64,000 bases of DNA. Origin: Jiangella alkaliphila (GTDB lineage: Bacteria; Actinomycetota; Actinomycetes; Jiangellales; Jiangellaceae). The notes under the pieces were generated by a model that ran no database searches, was not told the DNA's origin, and saw only the letters and a list, made by a program, of their open reading frames with translations. Shown in pieces: positions 50,994 through 61,121 of this stretch. A program made the position numbers and the translations under genes. Numbering within the stretch: position 1 is the first letter of the stretch; each line of letters opens with the position of its first letter. The stretch is taken from positions 3,011,278 to 3,075,277 of the forward strand of contig NZ_LT629791.1 in NCBI RefSeq assembly GCF_900105925.1. Reading direction: 5' to 3'.

Positions 50994-51154
50994 GCGTTTC
51001 CGCACCATATCGACCCGCCGCACACGCCGTCAGCGAACACGGGCCATGCGGCGGATGGTCGCCGCGGCCTTTGTGGTTAGTGTCGTTGGCACCACGAAGA
51101 AGCAAGAAGTCTCATACGGTCTCGACGACCAGAAGTAGCCCCAAGGAGATCACG

Positions 51155-51793
51155 GTGAGCACACGCCCCGAGACGTCGGGCCCGTCCCTTATCCAGGCCC
51201 ACGCACCGTCGCCCGGCATCGGTGGTCTCGACGACCACATCTACAACCGGCTGCTGCGGGAGCGCATCATCTTCCTCGGCTCCGAGGTCCGCGACGAGAA
51301 CGCCAACGCCATCTGCGCGCAGCTGCTGCTGCTGGCGGCCGAGGACCCCGACCGCGACATCAACCTCTACATCAACTCGCCGGGTGGCTCGGTGTCGGCC
51401 GGCATGGCCATCTACGACACCATGCAGTACGTCAAGCCCGACGTCGTCACGCTGGCGATGGGCTTCGCGGCCTCCATGGGCCAGTTCCTGCTGACGGCGG
51501 GCGCGCCCGGCAAGCGCTACGCCCTGCCGCACGCCCGCATCCTCATGCACCAGCCCTCCGGCGGCATGGGCGGCTCGGCCAGCGACATCCGCATCCAGGC
51601 CGAGGCGATGCTGCGCACCAAGAAGGAGATGGCCGAGCTGATCGCGCACCACACCGGCCAGACGGTCGAGCGCATCGAGGCCGACTCCGACCGCGACCGC
51701 TACTTCACGCCGCAGGAGGCGCTCGAGTACGGCTTCGTCGACCACGTGGTCGAGAGCGCCTCGCAGGTCTCCCAGGGCGGCGGCACGGCCTGA
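51155..51793 (+). CDS. clpP1: ATP-dependent Clp protease proteolytic subunit ClpP1
   Basis: Protein of 212 residues, family S14. The catalytic Ser107 is in GFAASMGQ, His132 in ILMHQPSGG, and the Asp in the [11 protein letters not shown] segment near 181. The N terminus has a short leader ([19 protein letters not shown]) that may be processed. GTG at 51155 has AAGGAG 7 bp upstream. It assembles with ClpP2 into the mixed two-ring protease seen in actinobacteria, powered by ClpX. The two genes are 46 bp apart and presumably co-transcribed. Confidence 0.95.
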   Translation: MSTRPETSGPSLIQAHAPSPGIGGLDDHIYNRLLRERIIFLGSEVRDENANAICAQLLLLAAEDPDRDINLYINSPGGSVSAGMAIYDTMQYVKPDVVTLAMGFAASMGQFLLTAGAPGKRYALPHARILMHQPSGGMGGSASDIRIQAEAMLRTKKEMAELIAHHTGQTVERIEADSDRDRYFTPQEALEYGFVDHVVESASQVSQGGGTA

Positions 51794-51839
51794 CGCCGCC
51801 AACGACACCACGAGCGAACACCCCGACAGAGGAGACCCA

Positions 51840-52445
51840 GTGAACTACTACATCCCGCAGTGGGAGGAGCGCACCTCCTACGGGTTCCGGCGCATCGATC
51901 CGTTCGGCAAGCTGTTCGAGGAGCGCATCATCTTCCTCGGCACGCCCATCACCGACGACGTCGCCAACGCCGTCATGGCACAGCTGATCTGCCTGGAGTC
52001 AATGGAGCCCGACCGCGACATCGAGATCTACATCAACTCGCCCGGCGGCTCGTTCACGGCCATGACGACGATCTACGACACCATGCAGTTCATCAAGCCG
52101 GACGTCCGGACGGTGTGCATGGGCCAGGCCGCGTCCGCGGCGGCCGTGCTGCTGGCGGCCGGCGCCCCCGGCAAGCGGCTGGCGGTGCCGAACGCGCGCA
52201 TCCTGATCCACCAGCCCTACACCGAAGGCACCTACGGCCAGGCCAGCGACATCGAGATCCAGGCGAACGAGATCCTGCGCATGCGGGCGCTGCTGGAGAA
52301 GATGCTCGCCGACCACTCCGGCCGCAGCCTCGAGCAGGTGCGCAACGACATCGAGCGCGACAAGATCCTGACCACGCAGGAGGCCATCGACTACGGCCTC
52401 GTGGACAACTTCACCGCTTCGCGCAAGGCCAGCCTGGTCGGCTGA
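51840..52445 (+). CDS. clpP2: ATP-dependent Clp protease proteolytic subunit ClpP2
   Basis: Protein of 201 residues, family S14. Catalytic Ser99 is in MGQAASAAA, His124 in [10 protein letters not shown], and the Asp in the [11 protein letters not shown] segment near 173. GTG at 51840 follows GAGGAGA. It is the second ring subunit of the ClpP1P2 protease. A strong hairpin follows 9 bp after its stop and may separate it from clpX. Confidence 0.95.
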   Translation: MNYYIPQWEERTSYGFRRIDPFGKLFEERIIFLGTPITDDVANAVMAQLICLESMEPDRDIEIYINSPGGSFTAMTTIYDTMQFIKPDVRTVCMGQAASAAAVLLAAGAPGKRLAVPNARILIHQPYTEGTYGQASDIEIQANEILRMRALLEKMLADHSGRSLEQVRNDIERDKILTTQEAIDYGLVDNFTASRKASLVG

Positions 52446-52454
52446 CCTCGCACA

Positions 52455-52489
52455 GATCGGGCCTGGCGCACGACGCGCCGGGCCCGATC
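52455..52489 (+). terminator. Strong hairpin between clpP2 and clpX
   Basis: A 15-bp stem (52455-52469 with 52475-52489) with a single G-U pair and a 5-nt loop ACGAC, starting 9 bp after the clpP2 stop. It could terminate most clpP1-clpP2 transcripts or attenuate read-through into clpX; no U-tract follows. The remaining 105 bp before clpX can hold its own promoter. Confidence 0.75.
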
Positions 52490-52594
52490 CGCTCTCCGGG
52501 TGCCCGTTCCTCGGCCGGACGTTGTAACGTCGAAGGCAACGCAGGGGCTCGCGAGGGCGGGCGCACCGCACGACGTCGAGGAAGGACGTACCGC

Positions 52595-53890
<1,296 letters not shown>

Positions 53891-53962
53891 CGCCTGACTT
53901 CTGCTGAAGACATTGGCCGATCCGACGAACCCGTCCGACCCGGTCTGCGGTTGAATCCGGCC

Positions 53963-55534
53963 ATGAGCGAGACACTCGTCCTGCGTGGCGGCATCGTGTT
54001 CGACGGCCTCGGCTCGCCCGGGGTGGAGGCCGACGTCGTCGTCGCCGACGGCGTGATCCGCGCGGTTGCGCCCGGTGCGGCGGCCGGCGAGACCGGCGCC
54101 CGCACCCTCGACTGCACCGGCCACTACGTCGCACCGGGCTTCGTCGACGCCCACTCGCACAGCGACATGGTCCCGCTGATGGACGAGGCGCAGCCGTTCA
54201 AGCTGTTGCAGGGCGTCACCACCGAGGTGGCCGGCAACTGCGGGTTCAGCTTCGCCCCGCTCGACGAGGCGTCGGCGGCCGTCGTTCAGGCGATGTACGG
54301 CGAGCTGGGCTGCGACATCCCGCCACCACCCGGCTCGTTCGCCGACTTCCTCGACCTCGCCGAGCGGCGCGGCCCCACCAACCACCTCGCCTACCTCGTC
54401 GGCCACCACACGCTGCGGCTGACCGCCAACGGGGCCGGCGACGAGCTGCGCCCCGGCGCCGTCGAGCACATGCAGCGGCTTGCCGCCGAGGCGTTCGAGG
54501 CCGGCGCCGTCGGCTTCTCCACCGGCCTCATCTACCCGCCGGGCTGCTTCGCCGAACGGGACGAGCTGGAGGCGATCGCCCGGGTCGCCGGCGCCTACGG
54601 ACGCACGTACGCCACCCACATGCGCGACGAGGGCCGCAACGTCGAGGCCGCCATCGACGAGGCGGTCGCGGTCGCCCGGGCCGGCGGCGTCCGGCTGCAG
54701 ATCTCGCACTGCAAGGCCGCCGGGAAGGCCGCGCACGGCAAGAGCGGCGCGCTGCTGGAGCGCATCGAGGCGGCCCGGCTAGCCGGCGTCGACGCGATGG
54801 GCGACCAGTACCCGTACCTCGCCGGCGGGACGGTCCTGCTCGCGCTGCTGCCCAACCGCGCGGCCGAGGGCGGTGCGGCGTCGATGACGGCGCGGCTGTC
54901 CGACCCCGCCTACCGGGTCGGGCTGCGCGCCGACGCCGAGCGCGGCGACCCTGGCGACGGCATGTGGGCCAACACGAGTGCGGCGCAGGTCATCGTCACC
55001 GGCCACCGCGACCCGGACGTCGTCGGCCGCACCATCGCCGACCTCGCCGGGCAGCGCGGCGCGGACGGCTTCGACACCCTCTGCGACCTCGTCGTCGACG
55101 ACCCGGCCGCGATGATCGTCGTCGAGATGATGGCCGAGCCCGACGTGCGCACGATCATGGCCAGCCCGCTGGTCGGCATCGGCTCCGACAACGGCCCGCC
55201 GATGGGACTGCAGCACCCGCGCACGTACGGCTGCTTCCCGCGGGTGCTCGGCACCTACGTCCGCGACGAGAAGGTGCTGACCTGGGAGGAGGCGATCCGC
55301 AAGGCGACGTCGCTGATCGCCCGGCAGTTCGGGCTGGCCGGACGGGGCGTGCTGCTGCCCGGCGCGCACGCCGACGTCACCGTGTTCGACCCCGAGCGCA
55401 TCGGCCACGCGGGCACCTACACCGACCCCGGCGTGACGCCGGACGGCATCGAAACGGTCGTGCTGGCCGGCCGGGTGGTCGTCGACGGCGGCGGCTTCAC
55501 CGGCGAGCGGGCCGGTCGCGTGCTGCGCGCCTGA
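53963..55534 (+). CDS. N-acyl-D-amino-acid deacylase (D-aminoacylase-type amidohydrolase)
   Basis: Protein of 523 residues of the amidohydrolase superfamily. The metal motif HSH is in APGFVDAHSHSDMVP (about residues 59-73). VTTEVAGNCGFSFAP with the bridging Cys is typical of D-aminoacylases. THMRDEG and ISHCKAAG carry the next ligands, and GIGSDNGPPMG the catalytic Asp. It releases D-amino acids (or N-acyl dipeptide ends) in the cytoplasm. ATG at 53963. It precedes a peptide transporter by 115 bp and fits a D-peptide scavenging operon. Confidence 0.88.
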   Translation: MSETLVLRGGIVFDGLGSPGVEADVVVADGVIRAVAPGAAAGETGARTLDCTGHYVAPGFVDAHSHSDMVPLMDEAQPFKLLQGVTTEVAGNCGFSFAPLDEASAAVVQAMYGELGCDIPPPPGSFADFLDLAERRGPTNHLAYLVGHHTLRLTANGAGDELRPGAVEHMQRLAAEAFEAGAVGFSTGLIYPPGCFAERDELEAIARVAGAYGRTYATHMRDEGRNVEAAIDEAVAVARAGGVRLQISHCKAAGKAAHGKSGALLERIEAARLAGVDAMGDQYPYLAGGTVLLALLPNRAAEGGAASMTARLSDPAYRVGLRADAERGDPGDGMWANTSAAQVIVTGHRDPDVVGRTIADLAGQRGADGFDTLCDLVVDDPAAMIVVEMMAEPDVRTIMASPLVGIGSDNGPPMGLQHPRTYGCFPRVLGTYVRDEKVLTWEEAIRKATSLIARQFGLAGRGVLLPGAHADVTVFDPERIGHAGTYTDPGVTPDGIETVVLAGRVVVDGGGFTGERAGRVLRA

Positions 55535-55649
55535 CCATCGGTAGGCGCCGACGAGTTCTGCCGCCCGGGGTCGTCGGATCGGACAAAGACGTGACGCGGG
55601 TCACGGGGACAGGCTGTGCGGACCACCCTGCTCTCCCGAAGGAGTCGTC

Positions 55650-57260
55650 ATGCGCATACGCCGGAAGGTCACGTTCGCCGCGGCCCTGACGCTGCTCCTC
55701 GCGGCCTGCGGCGGCTCCGATGACGGTGACGCCGGCGGGTCCGGTACGGCGGGCGGCGAGGCCGAACCCGTCGTCGACGGGACGTTCACCACCGCGGTCG
55801 CCGCCGACCCGGGCAACCTGCACCCGCATCTGACGGTGCTCGCGGCGACCCGGGCCATCGACAACTACCTGTACGACAAGCTGGTCTACTTCACCGTCGA
55901 CGGCGAGGAGCTGCCGTGGCTGGCGGAGTCGTGGGAGGTCACGACCGACACCGTCACCTACACGCTGCGCGACGGTGTGACCTGCTCCGACGGCACCCCG
56001 CTGACGGCCTCGGACGTCGCGGCGAACTTCCAGTTCGTGGTCGACGACGCGAACGTCTCGCCGGTGCGCGGCGTGCTGGTGCCGGCCGCGATGACCGCGA
56101 CCGCCGACGACGCCGCCCGCACCGTCACCATCACCGTGCCGGCGCCGGACCCGTTCCTGCTGCAGAGCACCGGCGACCTGTTCATCGCCTGCCGGGCCGG
56201 CCTGGACGACCCGTCGCTGCTGGAGGAGGACGGCATCGGAACCGGGATGTTCGAGCTGACCGAGGTGGCCCGCGACGACCACTACACCTTCCAGCGCCGC
56301 GACGACTACACGTGGGGTCCCGACGGCATCACGGCCGCCGACCCGGGGACGCCGGCGACGGTGGACATCCGCGTCATCGCGAACGAGTCGACCGCGGCGA
56401 ACCTGTTGCTGTCCGGCGAGCTGAACGCCGCCTCCGTCGTCGGCCCGGACCGGCAGCGGCTGGAGCAGACCTACGAGGAGGTCAGCCTGCGCGCGGTCGT
56501 CGGCGAGCTGTTCTTCAACCAGGCCGCGGGCAACCCCGGCGCCGACGACGCCGTCCGTGCGGCGCTGGCTCAGGCGCTGGACTTCGAGGAGCTCATGTCG
56601 GTGATCACCGGCGGCTACGGGCAGCGGTCCGAGGCGCTCGCCGTCATCGACCCGGTGGCCTGCCGCTACGACGCCGTCGACGGGAACCTGCCGGAGCACG
56701 ACGCCGATGCGGCCGCCGCGGCCCTGGACGCGGCCGGCTGGACGGCCGGCTCGGACGGGGTGCGCGCCCAGGACGGCACCCGGCTGGAGCTGGAGCTGAT
56801 CTACAACAGCACCCGCGGCGACACCACCGCCGCCGCGGCCGAGCTGATCGCGTCGACGTGGACCGAGCTGGGCGTCGCCGCCACCACGCGCGGCCTGCCG
56901 CCGACTGAGTACAACGAGGTGGTCTTCGGCACCGGGGCGTGGGGCGCGGCGCTGCTGCCGGTGAACCTGCGGCTGCCCAACCAGATGGTGCCGTTCCTGT
57001 CCGGCGCGACGCCGGCCGACGGCGGGGTCAACCTCGCCTCGATCGACAACCCGGAGTACGCCGCCGCCGTCGCCGAGGCGATGACGCTGCCCGGCCAGGA
57101 GGGCTGCGACAAATGGATGGAGGCGGAGCAGGCGCTGTTCGCCGCGAACGACGTGCTGCTGTTCGCCGACGAGACCATCCCGCTGTTCCTGGACGGCGTC
57201 ACGGTCGAACGCGGCGGTGACGGCCCGATTCCGGCGACGATCCGGCTGTCGGCCCCGTGA
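55650..57260 (+). CDS. Peptide ABC transporter substrate-binding lipoprotein (family 5)
   Basis: Protein of 536 residues. A lipoprotein signal (FAAALTLLLAACGG) with lipobox Cys at about residue 21 is followed by an acidic linker. The family 5 (OppA/DppA) domain has LPWLAESWEVTTDTVTYTLR and FTFQRRDDY-type segments, with FFNQAAGNPGADDAVRAALA in the central part. It captures peptides at the cell surface for the DppB/DppCD/DppF-type importer encoded next. ATG at 55650 has GAAGGAG upstream. The stop overlaps the permease GTG. Confidence 0.9.
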   Translation: MRIRRKVTFAAALTLLLAACGGSDDGDAGGSGTAGGEAEPVVDGTFTTAVAADPGNLHPHLTVLAATRAIDNYLYDKLVYFTVDGEELPWLAESWEVTTDTVTYTLRDGVTCSDGTPLTASDVAANFQFVVDDANVSPVRGVLVPAAMTATADDAARTVTITVPAPDPFLLQSTGDLFIACRAGLDDPSLLEEDGIGTGMFELTEVARDDHYTFQRRDDYTWGPDGITAADPGTPATVDIRVIANESTAANLLLSGELNAASVVGPDRQRLEQTYEEVSLRAVVGELFFNQAAGNPGADDAVRAALAQALDFEELMSVITGGYGQRSEALAVIDPVACRYDAVDGNLPEHDADAAAAALDAAGWTAGSDGVRAQDGTRLELELIYNSTRGDTTAAAAELIASTWTELGVAATTRGLPPTEYNEVVFGTGAWGAALLPVNLRLPNQMVPFLSGATPADGGVNLASIDNPEYAAAVAEAMTLPGQEGCDKWMEAEQALFAANDVLLFADETIPLFLDGVTVERGGDGPIPATIRLSAP

Positions 57261-58255
57261 CGGCTCCCGTCGCACCACCCGCGCCGTCCACCGTGGCGGC
57301 GTGGGCGGGCAACCCGTGGGCCGCCTTCCTGGCCCGCCGGCTGGGCCGGCTGCTGGTGTCGCTCGCGGTGCTGGTGACGCTGGCGTTCGGGATGATCCAC
57401 CTGATCCCGGGCGACCCGGTGCGGGCGGCGCTCGGCGTCACGGCGCCGCCGGACCTGGTGGAGGCGCGGCGCGAAGCACTCGGGCTGAACGACCCGATCG
57501 GCGTGCAGTTCGTGGACTATGTGCGGTCGCTGTTCTCCGGCGACCTCGGCGTCTCGATGACGTCCGGGGTGCCGGTGTCGGAGACGATCGGCCAGCGGCT
57601 GCCGGCCACCGCGAGCCTGGCGATCGTGGCGTTCGTCGTGGTGATGCTGGCCGCCATCCCGCTCGGCCTGGCGATGGCGGTGCTCACCCGCGGCGGTCGG
57701 CGTCGCGGCACCGAGCTCGGCTTCACCTCCACCAGCGCGGTGGTCGCGGCGATCCCGGAGTTCCTGCTGGCCGTCGGGCTGGTGTTCGTGTTCGGCGTCT
57801 CGCTGGGCTGGTTCCCGGTGGCCGGGCGCGGCGACGCGTCGTCGTACGTGCTGCCCGTGTTGGCGCTGTCGCTCGGGCCGGCGCTGCTGATGGCCCGCAT
57901 CGTCCGGGTCGAGGCGCTCGCCGTGATGGACGAGGACTTCGTCCGCACCGCCCGGGCCAAACGGCTGCCGCCCCTGCGGGTGTACCTGCGCCACGTCTTC
58001 CCGAACGCGCTGACCTCGACGCTGACCATCGGCGGGCTGCTGCTCAGCGGCATGATCGTCGGCACGGTGCTGGTCGAGAACGTGTTCGCCTGGCCCGGTA
58101 TGGGCATGACGATCGTCTCGTCGATCCTGGCCAAGGACTACCCGGTCGTGCAGGGCATCGTGCTGGTCTACGGCGCCGCGGTGCTGCTGGTGAACCTCGT
58201 CGTCGACGTGCTGCTGGCGGTCGCCGACCCGCGCTCGACGATCCGGGAGGGCTGA
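57257..58255 (+). CDS. Peptide ABC transporter permease (DppB type)
   Basis: Protein of 332 residues with six transmembrane helices. The N-terminal LLVSLAVLVTLAFGMIHLIPGDPV is the DppB/OppB signature, and the EAA loop region is RTARAKRLPPLRVYLRHVFPNAL. GTG overlaps the previous stop (GTGA), and its stop shares a base with the next ATG. It forms one half of the import pore. Confidence 0.92.
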   Translation: MTAPVAPPAPSTVAAWAGNPWAAFLARRLGRLLVSLAVLVTLAFGMIHLIPGDPVRAALGVTAPPDLVEARREALGLNDPIGVQFVDYVRSLFSGDLGVSMTSGVPVSETIGQRLPATASLAIVAFVVVMLAAIPLGLAMAVLTRGGRRRGTELGFTSTSAVVAAIPEFLLAVGLVFVFGVSLGWFPVAGRGDASSYVLPVLALSLGPALLMARIVRVEALAVMDEDFVRTARAKRLPPLRVYLRHVFPNALTSTLTIGGLLLSGMIVGTVLVENVFAWPGMGMTIVSSILAKDYPVVQGIVLVYGAAVLLVNLVVDVLLAVADPRSTIREG

Positions 58256-60153
58256 TGCGACGCGAACAGTGGCGGGCCGCGCTGCGCAACCCGGTCGGCG
58301 CGGTGGCGGCGGGCCTGCTGGCCGTGCTGGCAGTCCTGGCGATCGTGGCGCCGATGATCTGGGGCGACGCGGCCGAGGAGACCGACCCGGCGGCGCTGTC
58401 GCAGGGCTCCACCTCCGAGCACCTGCTGGGGACGGACGCGCTCGGCCGCGACATCCTGCTGCGGGTCTTGGTCGCGACGCGGTACTCGCTCGGCCTCGCG
58501 CTGCTGGCCACGGCGATCTGCGTCGGCGTCGGGGTCCTGCTGGGCGTGCTGCCGGCGGTGCTCGGACGGCGGGCCGGACGGCTGGTGACGGCGGCCGTGA
58601 ACCTGGCCGTCGCGTTCCCCGGCCTGCTGCTGGCGCTGTTCTTCGCGGTCGTCTTCGGGGTCGGCGCGCGCGGTGCGGTGCTGGCGATCGGCCTGGCCGG
58701 CGCGCCGTCGTTCGCCCGGCTGGTGCAGACGAACGTGGCGGCGGTGTCCGGACGGGACTACGTGGCGGCCGCGCGGGTGGCGGGGGTCGGCCGGTTCCGG
58801 CTGATCGCCCGGCACCTGCTGCCGAACATCGGCGAGCCGCTGGTGGTGAACGCGACGGTGCTGGCCGGCGGCGCGCTGCTGGCGTTCGCCGGGCTGTCGT
58901 TCCTGGGCCTCGGCGTCCAGCCGCCCGCGTACGACTGGGGCCGGCTGCTCGGCGAGGGACTGGACCGCATCTACATCAACCCGGCCGCGGCGCTGGCGCC
59001 CGGCGTCGCCGTCGTCGTCGCGGGGCTCGCCTTCACCCTGCTCGGCGAGTCGATCGCGCAAGTGGTCGGGGTGCGTGCGGTGCGACGGCGGCAGCCGCCG
59101 GCAGTGCCCGCGCCGGCGGCCGAGGCCGGCACCGACGCTGCGGGCGAGGCCGTCCTGTCCGCCCACGACCTGCGGGTCGGCTTCCCGGCGCCCGGCGGCG
59201 GCTGGACCCACCCCGTCGACGGCGTGAGCCTCACCGTCCGTCGCGGCGAGACCGTCGGTGTCGTGGGGGAGTCCGGCTCCGGCAAGAGCCTCACCGCGCT
59301 CGCCGTCGCCCAGCTCGCCCCCGACTCCGCGCACGTCACCGCCGGACGCCTGGAGGTGGCCGGCGTCGCGCCGCTCGGCCACCCCGACGCGCAGGTGCGC
59401 GAGCTGCTCGGCACCAAGGTCGCGATGGTGTTCCAGGACCCGATGACCTCGTTCAACCCGTCGATGCGGATCGGCGGGCAGCTGGCCGAGGTGACCCGGG
59501 TGCGCGAGGGCCAGGGCAAGCGCGCGGCCCTCGCCCGCGCCGTCGACCGGCTGCGCACGGTCCGGGTGCCGGCGCCGGAGCGGCGGGCGCACCAGTATCC
59601 GCACGAGTTCTCCGGCGGCATGCGCCAGCGAGCGATGATCGCGATGGGCCTGATGAGCACGCCGGAACTGATCATCGCCGACGAGCCGACCACCGCCCTC
59701 GACGTCACCGTGCAGCGGCAGGTGCTCCGGCTGCTCAAGGACGTGCAGGCCGAGACCGGCGCGGCCGTCGTGCTGATCTCGCACGACATCGCCGTCGTCG
59801 CGCAGCTGTGCGAGCGGGTGGTCGTCATGTACGCCGGCCGGGTGGTCGAGGAGCTGCCGGTCGACCGGCTCGGCGCGGCCGCCCACCCGTACACCCGCGC
59901 GCTGCTGGCGTCCGTCCCCGACCTGGCGACCGACCGCGAGCGCCCGCTGGCGACGATCCCGGGCCGCCCGCCGGACCCCGCCGACCGGCCGGAGGGCTGC
60001 GCGTTCGCGCCGCGCTGCGACTTCGCCGACGACGCCTGCCGGGTGCGGCCCGGCCTGGACGCCGTCGCGCCGGAGCAGCGGGCCGCCTGCTGGCACCCGC
60101 GCACGCAGCCGCTGGACCTGGCGCTGGACGCCGTAACAGGAGGCCAGGCATGA
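58255..60153 (+). CDS. Fused peptide ABC permease (DppC) and ATP-binding protein (DppD)
   Basis: Protein of 632 residues. Residues 1-about 275 are a DppC-type permease (LLGTDALGRDILLRVLVATR, EAA-like loop SGRDYVAAARVAGVGRFRLI). A Pro/Ala linker follows, then from about 300 an ABC ATPase: Walker A GESGSGKS, Q-loop FQDPMTSFNPS, signature FSGGMRQR, Walker B LIIADEPTTALD and the Cys-rich C-terminal tail CAFAPRCDFADDACR that binds an iron-sulfur cluster in DppD homologues. Such fusions are known. ATG overlaps the preceding stop (TGATG). Confidence 0.92.
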   Translation: MRREQWRAALRNPVGAVAAGLLAVLAVLAIVAPMIWGDAAEETDPAALSQGSTSEHLLGTDALGRDILLRVLVATRYSLGLALLATAICVGVGVLLGVLPAVLGRRAGRLVTAAVNLAVAFPGLLLALFFAVVFGVGARGAVLAIGLAGAPSFARLVQTNVAAVSGRDYVAAARVAGVGRFRLIARHLLPNIGEPLVVNATVLAGGALLAFAGLSFLGLGVQPPAYDWGRLLGEGLDRIYINPAAALAPGVAVVVAGLAFTLLGESIAQVVGVRAVRRRQPPAVPAPAAEAGTDAAGEAVLSAHDLRVGFPAPGGGWTHPVDGVSLTVRRGETVGVVGESGSGKSLTALAVAQLAPDSAHVTAGRLEVAGVAPLGHPDAQVRELLGTKVAMVFQDPMTSFNPSMRIGGQLAEVTRVREGQGKRAALARAVDRLRTVRVPAPERRAHQYPHEFSGGMRQRAMIAMGLMSTPELIIADEPTTALDVTVQRQVLRLLKDVQAETGAAVVLISHDIAVVAQLCERVVVMYAGRVVEELPVDRLGAAAHPYTRALLASVPDLATDRERPLATIPGRPPDPADRPEGCAFAPRCDFADDACRVRPGLDAVAPEQRAACWHPRTQPLDLALDAVTGGQA

Positions 60154-61121
60154 GGGAGCTGTCGTTCGAGGGCACCACCGTCCGGTTCGGGACCGGCCGA
60201 TCCGCGCTGACCGCCGTCGACGGCGTCGACCTCACCGTCCCGGCGGGCTCCGTGGTGGGGCTGGTCGGCGAGTCCGGTTCCGGCAAGTCGACGCTGGCCA
60301 AGGCCGCCGTCGGGCTGGTCCCGACGTCCGGCGGCGAGATCAGGCTGGACGGCGCGCCGCTGCGCACCGGCCGCGACCGGCGCCGGCTGCAGCTGGTCTT
60401 CCAGGACCCGCACGCCTCGCTGGACCCGCGGATGACCATCGGCGAGACGATCGCCGAGGCGCTGCCCGGCCGGCGCCGCCGCGCCGCCCGGACCGCCGAG
60501 GTGGCCCGGCTGCTCGAGCTGGTCGGCCTGGACCCGGCCCGGGCGAGGACGTTGCCGTCCGGGCTCTCCGGCGGGCAGCGGCAGCGGGTCGCGCTGGCCC
60601 GCGCGCTGGCCGCCGAGCCCGAGGTCGTGCTGGCCGACGAGATAACCTCGGCGCTCGACGTCTCCGTGCAGGGCTCGGTGCTCAACCTGGTCCGCGACCT
60701 GCAGCGGCAGCTGGGCCTGACGATCCTGTTCATCTCGCACAACCTGTCGGTCGTGCGCTACGTCAGCGACGTCATCGCGGTCATGTACCTGGGCCGCATC
60801 GTCGAGGCCGGCCCGGCCGACGCCGTGCTGTCCGCGCCGCGGCACCCGTACACCCGCACGCTGCTGGACGCGGCGCCGGCGTTCGGCGTCGCGCTGGACG
60901 ACCCCGTCCCCGCCGACGACACCCGCCTGGACGCCGAGGCGCCGTCGCCGCACGACCCGCCCGCGGGCTGCCGGTTCCACCGTCGCTGCCCGATCGGACC
61001 GCTGACCCGGCCGGAGCGCACGATCTGCGCCGAGACCGACCCGCAGCCCGGCGCGGCCGACCGGCCGCACCGAGCCGCCTGCCATTTCGCATCCGAGACC
61101 CTGGAGGTGCCGGCCGGATGA
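60150..61121 (+). CDS. Peptide ABC transporter ATP-binding protein (DppF/OppF type)
   Basis: Protein of 323 residues with Walker A GESGSGKS, FQDPHASLDPRM, the signature LSGGQRQR and Walker B VVLADEITSALD, where Ile replaces the usual Pro of DEPTSALD. The C-terminal Cys-containing tail (CRFHRRCPIG) marks the oligopeptide subfamily. ATG at 60150 overlaps the preceding stop, with AGGAGG inside the upstream gene. It is the second nucleotide-binding subunit beside the fused DppCD protein. Confidence 0.92.
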   Translation: MRELSFEGTTVRFGTGRSALTAVDGVDLTVPAGSVVGLVGESGSGKSTLAKAAVGLVPTSGGEIRLDGAPLRTGRDRRRLQLVFQDPHASLDPRMTIGETIAEALPGRRRRAARTAEVARLLELVGLDPARARTLPSGLSGGQRQRVALARALAAEPEVVLADEITSALDVSVQGSVLNLVRDLQRQLGLTILFISHNLSVVRYVSDVIAVMYLGRIVEAGPADAVLSAPRHPYTRTLLDAAPAFGVALDDPVPADDTRLDAEAPSPHDPPAGCRFHRRCPIGPLTRPERTICAETDPQPGAADRPHRAACHFASETLEVPAG

